A stretch of DNA of 64,000 nt from Lachnospiraceae bacterium (GTDB lineage: Bacteria > Bacillota > Clostridia > Lachnospirales > Lachnospiraceae), in contig JAAVZL010000023.1 of NCBI GenBank assembly GCA_022791635.1, forward strand, positions 20,711-84,710, in the 5' to 3' direction. Shown here one piece after another: positions 61,958-64,000 of the stretch (position 1 is its first letter; each line of letters begins with the position of its first letter). A program made the position numbers and the translations under genes. Under the pieces are notes generated by a model that saw nothing but the letters and a program-made list of their open reading frames with translations, ran no database searches and was not told the DNA's origin.

Positions 61958-63076
61958 CTACAAAAGAGGCAGGGTAACCGTAAAAACCGTCAGATCCTCT
62001 TCGCTTTTTGCCGTAAGGTCTCCTCCATGAAGCGTCACAATCTGCCTGGCAATGGCCAGCCCCAGCCCTGTTCCGCCTGTACTGCGTCCCGTATCCAGCC
62101 TGTAAAACTGCTCAAATATCCGCTCCAGTTTTTCCTCCGGAATCCGCTCACCGTGGTTGGAAAACCGCAGGACTATGCTGCTCTCCTCCCGAATGCCTGT
62201 GACGGTAATCTTTGTCCCCTTATCGCTGTAGATAACGGCATTTCGCAGAAGGTTGTCAAACACCCTCTGGAGCTTGTCTCCGTCGCCCTTCATCCTCAAA
62301 TCATCTGCCAGCTCAAGCCGGCAGGCAAGCTCCTTTTCCTCCAGTATGGGGCGAAGCTCATATGCCAGCTGCTCCAGCAGGCAGGCGAGATTGATTTCTC
62401 TGTATTGCAGGTTGATATCCGACAGGTTGTACTTTGCTATCTCCAGAAATTCCTCTATCAGCTCCTCCAGACGCTGGGCCTTATGAAGAGAGATGGATAG
62501 ATATTTTTCCCGAAGCTCATCGGAAATCTCCTGCTCATCCTTAAGTAAGTGGAGATAGCTGATGGAGCAGGCCAAAGGCGTTTTCAGATCGTGGGCCAGA
62601 TACATGATGAGGTCGTTTTTTCTCTGCTCTTCTATGAGCATCCGGCTTTTCTGCTGATCCATGGCGTGCTTTGCCAGATTCATTTTGCGCTCTATGGGAA
62701 AAAGCTCCGAGGCCAGGGAAATCTCCCCGGCTGCGCCCTCCAGCAGGGCATCCATTCCCCGGCTGATTTCCGAAAGATACCGGGTAAAAAAGCGAAGATA
62801 CAAAAGAAGCAGGACCATGAACACAAAAAGCAGCGACAAAAGAAGGAGCAGATCCATATGTCTGCGAAAGGTCCTCTCGTACAACCCCAAAGCCTCCTCA
62901 TAGCCCATGCCAAGGAGCCTTTGAAACAGGGATACCGTTCCCACCGCAAAGCCGCTCTTTAAGAAAACGGAATATAGGAAATAGACGAGAAGAAATGCGA
63001 TTCCCACCATAGCCACGGTCTGGAGAAAAATTTTTATGCGCACCGAACGAAACTCTTTATCTGCCTTCTGCTTCAA
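61958..63076 (-). CDS. Sensor histidine kinase (VanS-like)
   Basis: 372 aa from a TTG at 63076 that overlaps the regulator gene by 20 bp. Two membrane helices (about 13-35 and 75-95) enclose a short external loop; then HAMP-like region, HisKA LIMYLAHDLKTPLACSISYL (His), and HATPase with DNLLRNAVIYSDKG, ERIPEEKLERIFEQFYRLD and GGTGLGLAIARQIV. The short sensor loop suggests it senses membrane state or antimicrobial peptides. It likely controls the ABC exporter gene 114 bp downstream. Confidence 0.92.
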   Translation of the reverse strand: MKQKADKEFRSVRIKIFLQTVAMVGIAFLLVYFLYSVFLKSGFAVGTVSLFQRLLGMGYEEALGLYERTFRRHMDLLLLLSLLFVFMVLLLLYLRFFTRYLSEISRGMDALLEGAAGEISLASELFPIERKMNLAKHAMDQQKSRMLIEEQRKNDLIMYLAHDLKTPLACSISYLHLLKDEQEISDELREKYLSISLHKAQRLEELIEEFLEIAKYNLSDINLQYREINLACLLEQLAYELRPILEEKELACRLELADDLRMKGDGDKLQRVFDNLLRNAVIYSDKGTKITVTGIREESSIVLRFSNHGERIPEEKLERIFEQFYRLDTGRSTGGTGLGLAIARQIVTLHGGDLTAKSEEDLTVFTVTLPLL

Positions 63077-63767
63077 TGGTATATCCCACCCCCCACACGG
63101 TTTTTATAAATCTGGGATGCTTGGCCGGCTCCTTCATTTTCTCCCGGATACGGCCGATATGGGCCATGACCGTATTGTTATTCTGAAGAAATCTTTCGCC
63201 CCACACGGCCTCAAAAAGCTCCTCGGAGGACACCACGGTTCCCTGGCGCTCACAGAGATACCAGAGGATGGAGAACTCAATGGGCGTCAGCTTAAGCTCC
63301 TTTCCGAACAAGAGGCACCTGTGATTGTCCCGGTTTATGACGAGCCCGCGGATGTCGTATTCCTGTACCGGTTCTCCCGGCCTTTTTGCCAGGGGATTGT
63401 AGCTGAGGTAACGCCGCAGCTGTGTTTTTACCCGGGCGGTAACCTCCAGGGGACTGAAGGGCTTTGTGATATAGTCATCGGCCCCGATGGTAAGCCCCAT
63501 GATTTTATCCCGGTCTTCCCCCTTTGCCGTGAGCATTATGACGGGATAATAGGAGGATTCTCTGATTTTTCTTAAGATCTGAAAGCCGTCTCCGTCCGGG
63601 AGCATCACGTCGAGAATGGCCAGGTCAAAAGCCATATGCTCGAGGCAGTCAAGAGCCTGGACGCAGGTGCGGCATTTATGGACCACATAGCCGTCATTTG
63701 CAAGGTAAAGCTCCAGGCAGTCGGCCAGCTCCTTTTCATCATCCAGCAATAAAATATGAATACTCAT
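63057..63767 (-). CDS. OmpR/VanR-family response regulator
   Basis: 236 aa. Receiver (HILLLDDEKELADCLELYL; LAILDVMLPDGDGF; MLTAKGEDRDKI; ITKPFSPLE) and a C-terminal OmpR winged helix (LVINRDNHRCLLFGKELKLTPIEFSILWYLCERQG; WGERFLQNNNTVMAHIGRIREKM). It is first in the operon regulator-kinase-ATPase-permease. A TATAAT box (63797-63802) precedes it without a clear -35. Confidence 0.93.
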   Translation of the reverse strand: MSIHILLLDDEKELADCLELYLANDGYVVHKCRTCVQALDCLEHMAFDLAILDVMLPDGDGFQILRKIRESSYYPVIMLTAKGEDRDKIMGLTIGADDYITKPFSPLEVTARVKTQLRRYLSYNPLAKRPGEPVQEYDIRGLVINRDNHRCLLFGKELKLTPIEFSILWYLCERQGTVVSSEELFEAVWGERFLQNNNTVMAHIGRIREKMKEPAKHPRFIKTVWGVGYTIEAEGR

Positions 63768-63796
63768 TTTTGTCCTTTCCTTTGGATATTGCTTTT

Positions 63797-63802
63797 ATTA
63801 TA
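63797..63802 (-). promoter_or_regulatory. -10 box of the regulator gene
   Basis: GCTATAATAAAAG on the minus strand about 30 bp before the start codon; no good -35, so activation may be needed. Confidence 0.45.
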
Positions 63803-63883
63803 GCAAAAGGGATGGCGCTATGTTTGCGTTTTCTGTGTGGATTTTCTTAAGATTTACCTACGAAGCAAAAAAGGGGGGGTACT

Positions 63884-64000
63884 GTGGAACAGATTTATCT
63901 GGAGCTTAAAAAGAAATGTCCGAAGGTTGTTCTGGCAACTGTTTACAATAATGTTAATAAGCTGTGGAAAGCCGGACGGATTCGCAAAATATCTGTTGAA
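63884..64000 (+). CDS. Fur-family regulator, partial (runs off the window)
   Basis: 39 codons are visible from a GTG at 63884 with AAAAAAGGGGGGG upstream. They read VEQIYLELKKKCPKVVLATVYNNVNKL and then WKAGRIRKISVE, which matches the recognition-helix part of the Fur/PerR winged helix (LATVYNNV). The usual N-terminal helix of about 20-25 residues is missing, and an in-frame stop (TAA, 63848-63850) closes the frame upstream. It may be a short form or a 5'-truncated gene. The metal-binding C-terminal part lies beyond the window. Confidence 0.6.
   Translation, partial: MEQIYLELKKKCPKVVLATVYNNVNKLWKAGRIRKISVE

Noticed and set aside
1..64000. CRISPR array
   Set aside because: Repeats found are long palindromes at distant, irregular positions; no short direct repeats with regular spacers and no cas genes are seen.
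1..64000. Insertion sequence or prophage explaining families A and B
   Set aside because: No transposase, integrase or phage structural gene is present, and no target duplication is obvious at the copies I checked by eye.

Overview
The window looks like a chromosomal segment of a spore-forming, anaerobic Clostridia member, most likely Lachnospiraceae. Evidence: a dcw division cluster running into spoIIGA-sigE, a flavodiiron protein, an FeS aldo/keto reductase, Gram-positive promoters and AGGAGG ribosome sites, and many TTG/GTG starts. I found no rRNA, tRNA, CRISPR array, transposase or prophage gene.

Layout. 1-3.0 kb: a structured inverted repeat, a secreted MORN-repeat protein and a frameshifted HipA-like kinase gene. 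3.1-9.2 kb (minus strand): an eroded surface-glycan locus with a class V aminotransferase, KdsC-type phosphatase, acyltransferase, DRE-TIM aldolase fusion and CMP-sugar-type cytidylyltransferase. Its upstream end is broken inside an oxidoreductase and a flippase. 9.2-10.0 kb: a HigBA-type toxin-antitoxin pair. 10.0-25.7 kb (minus): mraZ-rsmH-ftsL-two PBPs-mraY-murD-ftsW-murA-ftsQ-ftsZ-spoIIGA-sigE, with MraZ boxes in front and a Spo0A-type promoter before spoIIGA. 26-30.7 kb: dedA, a 63-aa protein, ychF, a PEBP protein, and an aldo/keto reductase divergent from a truncated MerR gene. 31-36 kb (minus): pyrH-frr-uppS-cdsA-dxr-rseP. 36.5-38.9 kb: a HAD phosphatase and an amino-acid symporter under a glycine riboswitch. 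38.9-44.7 kb (minus): a three-gene phosphorelay whose last kinase is fused to a DegV lipid-binding domain. 44.8-49.9 kb (minus): the branched-chain amino acid ABC transporter livJHMGF. 49.9-53.8 kb: NYN/OST-HTH protein, flavodiiron protein, MATE exporter. 54.2-58.6 kb: an MBG-type surface protein divergent from a LytTR regulator and GHKL kinase. 58.7-63.8 kb (minus): a DUF134-NifX protein and an OmpR-type two-component system followed by an ABC exporter. The window ends inside a Fur-like gene.

The most unusual feature is a dispersed family of long palindromes (called family A here). Seven or eight recognisable copies plus one stem-only relative lie in intergenic gaps. They share a core stem (GTGTCCGGCTGTTCGCGTAC and its near-complement). 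In four copies the outer arms are perfectly self-complementary over about 33 bp, although the arm sequence differs between copies. A second structured repeat (family B, about 143 bp, two copies) and a single 121-bp inverted repeat near the left edge also occur. The copies lie inside essential operons and next to several truncated genes.

All calls were made by reading the sequence and its translations. Family names come from motif recognition, not from a database search.
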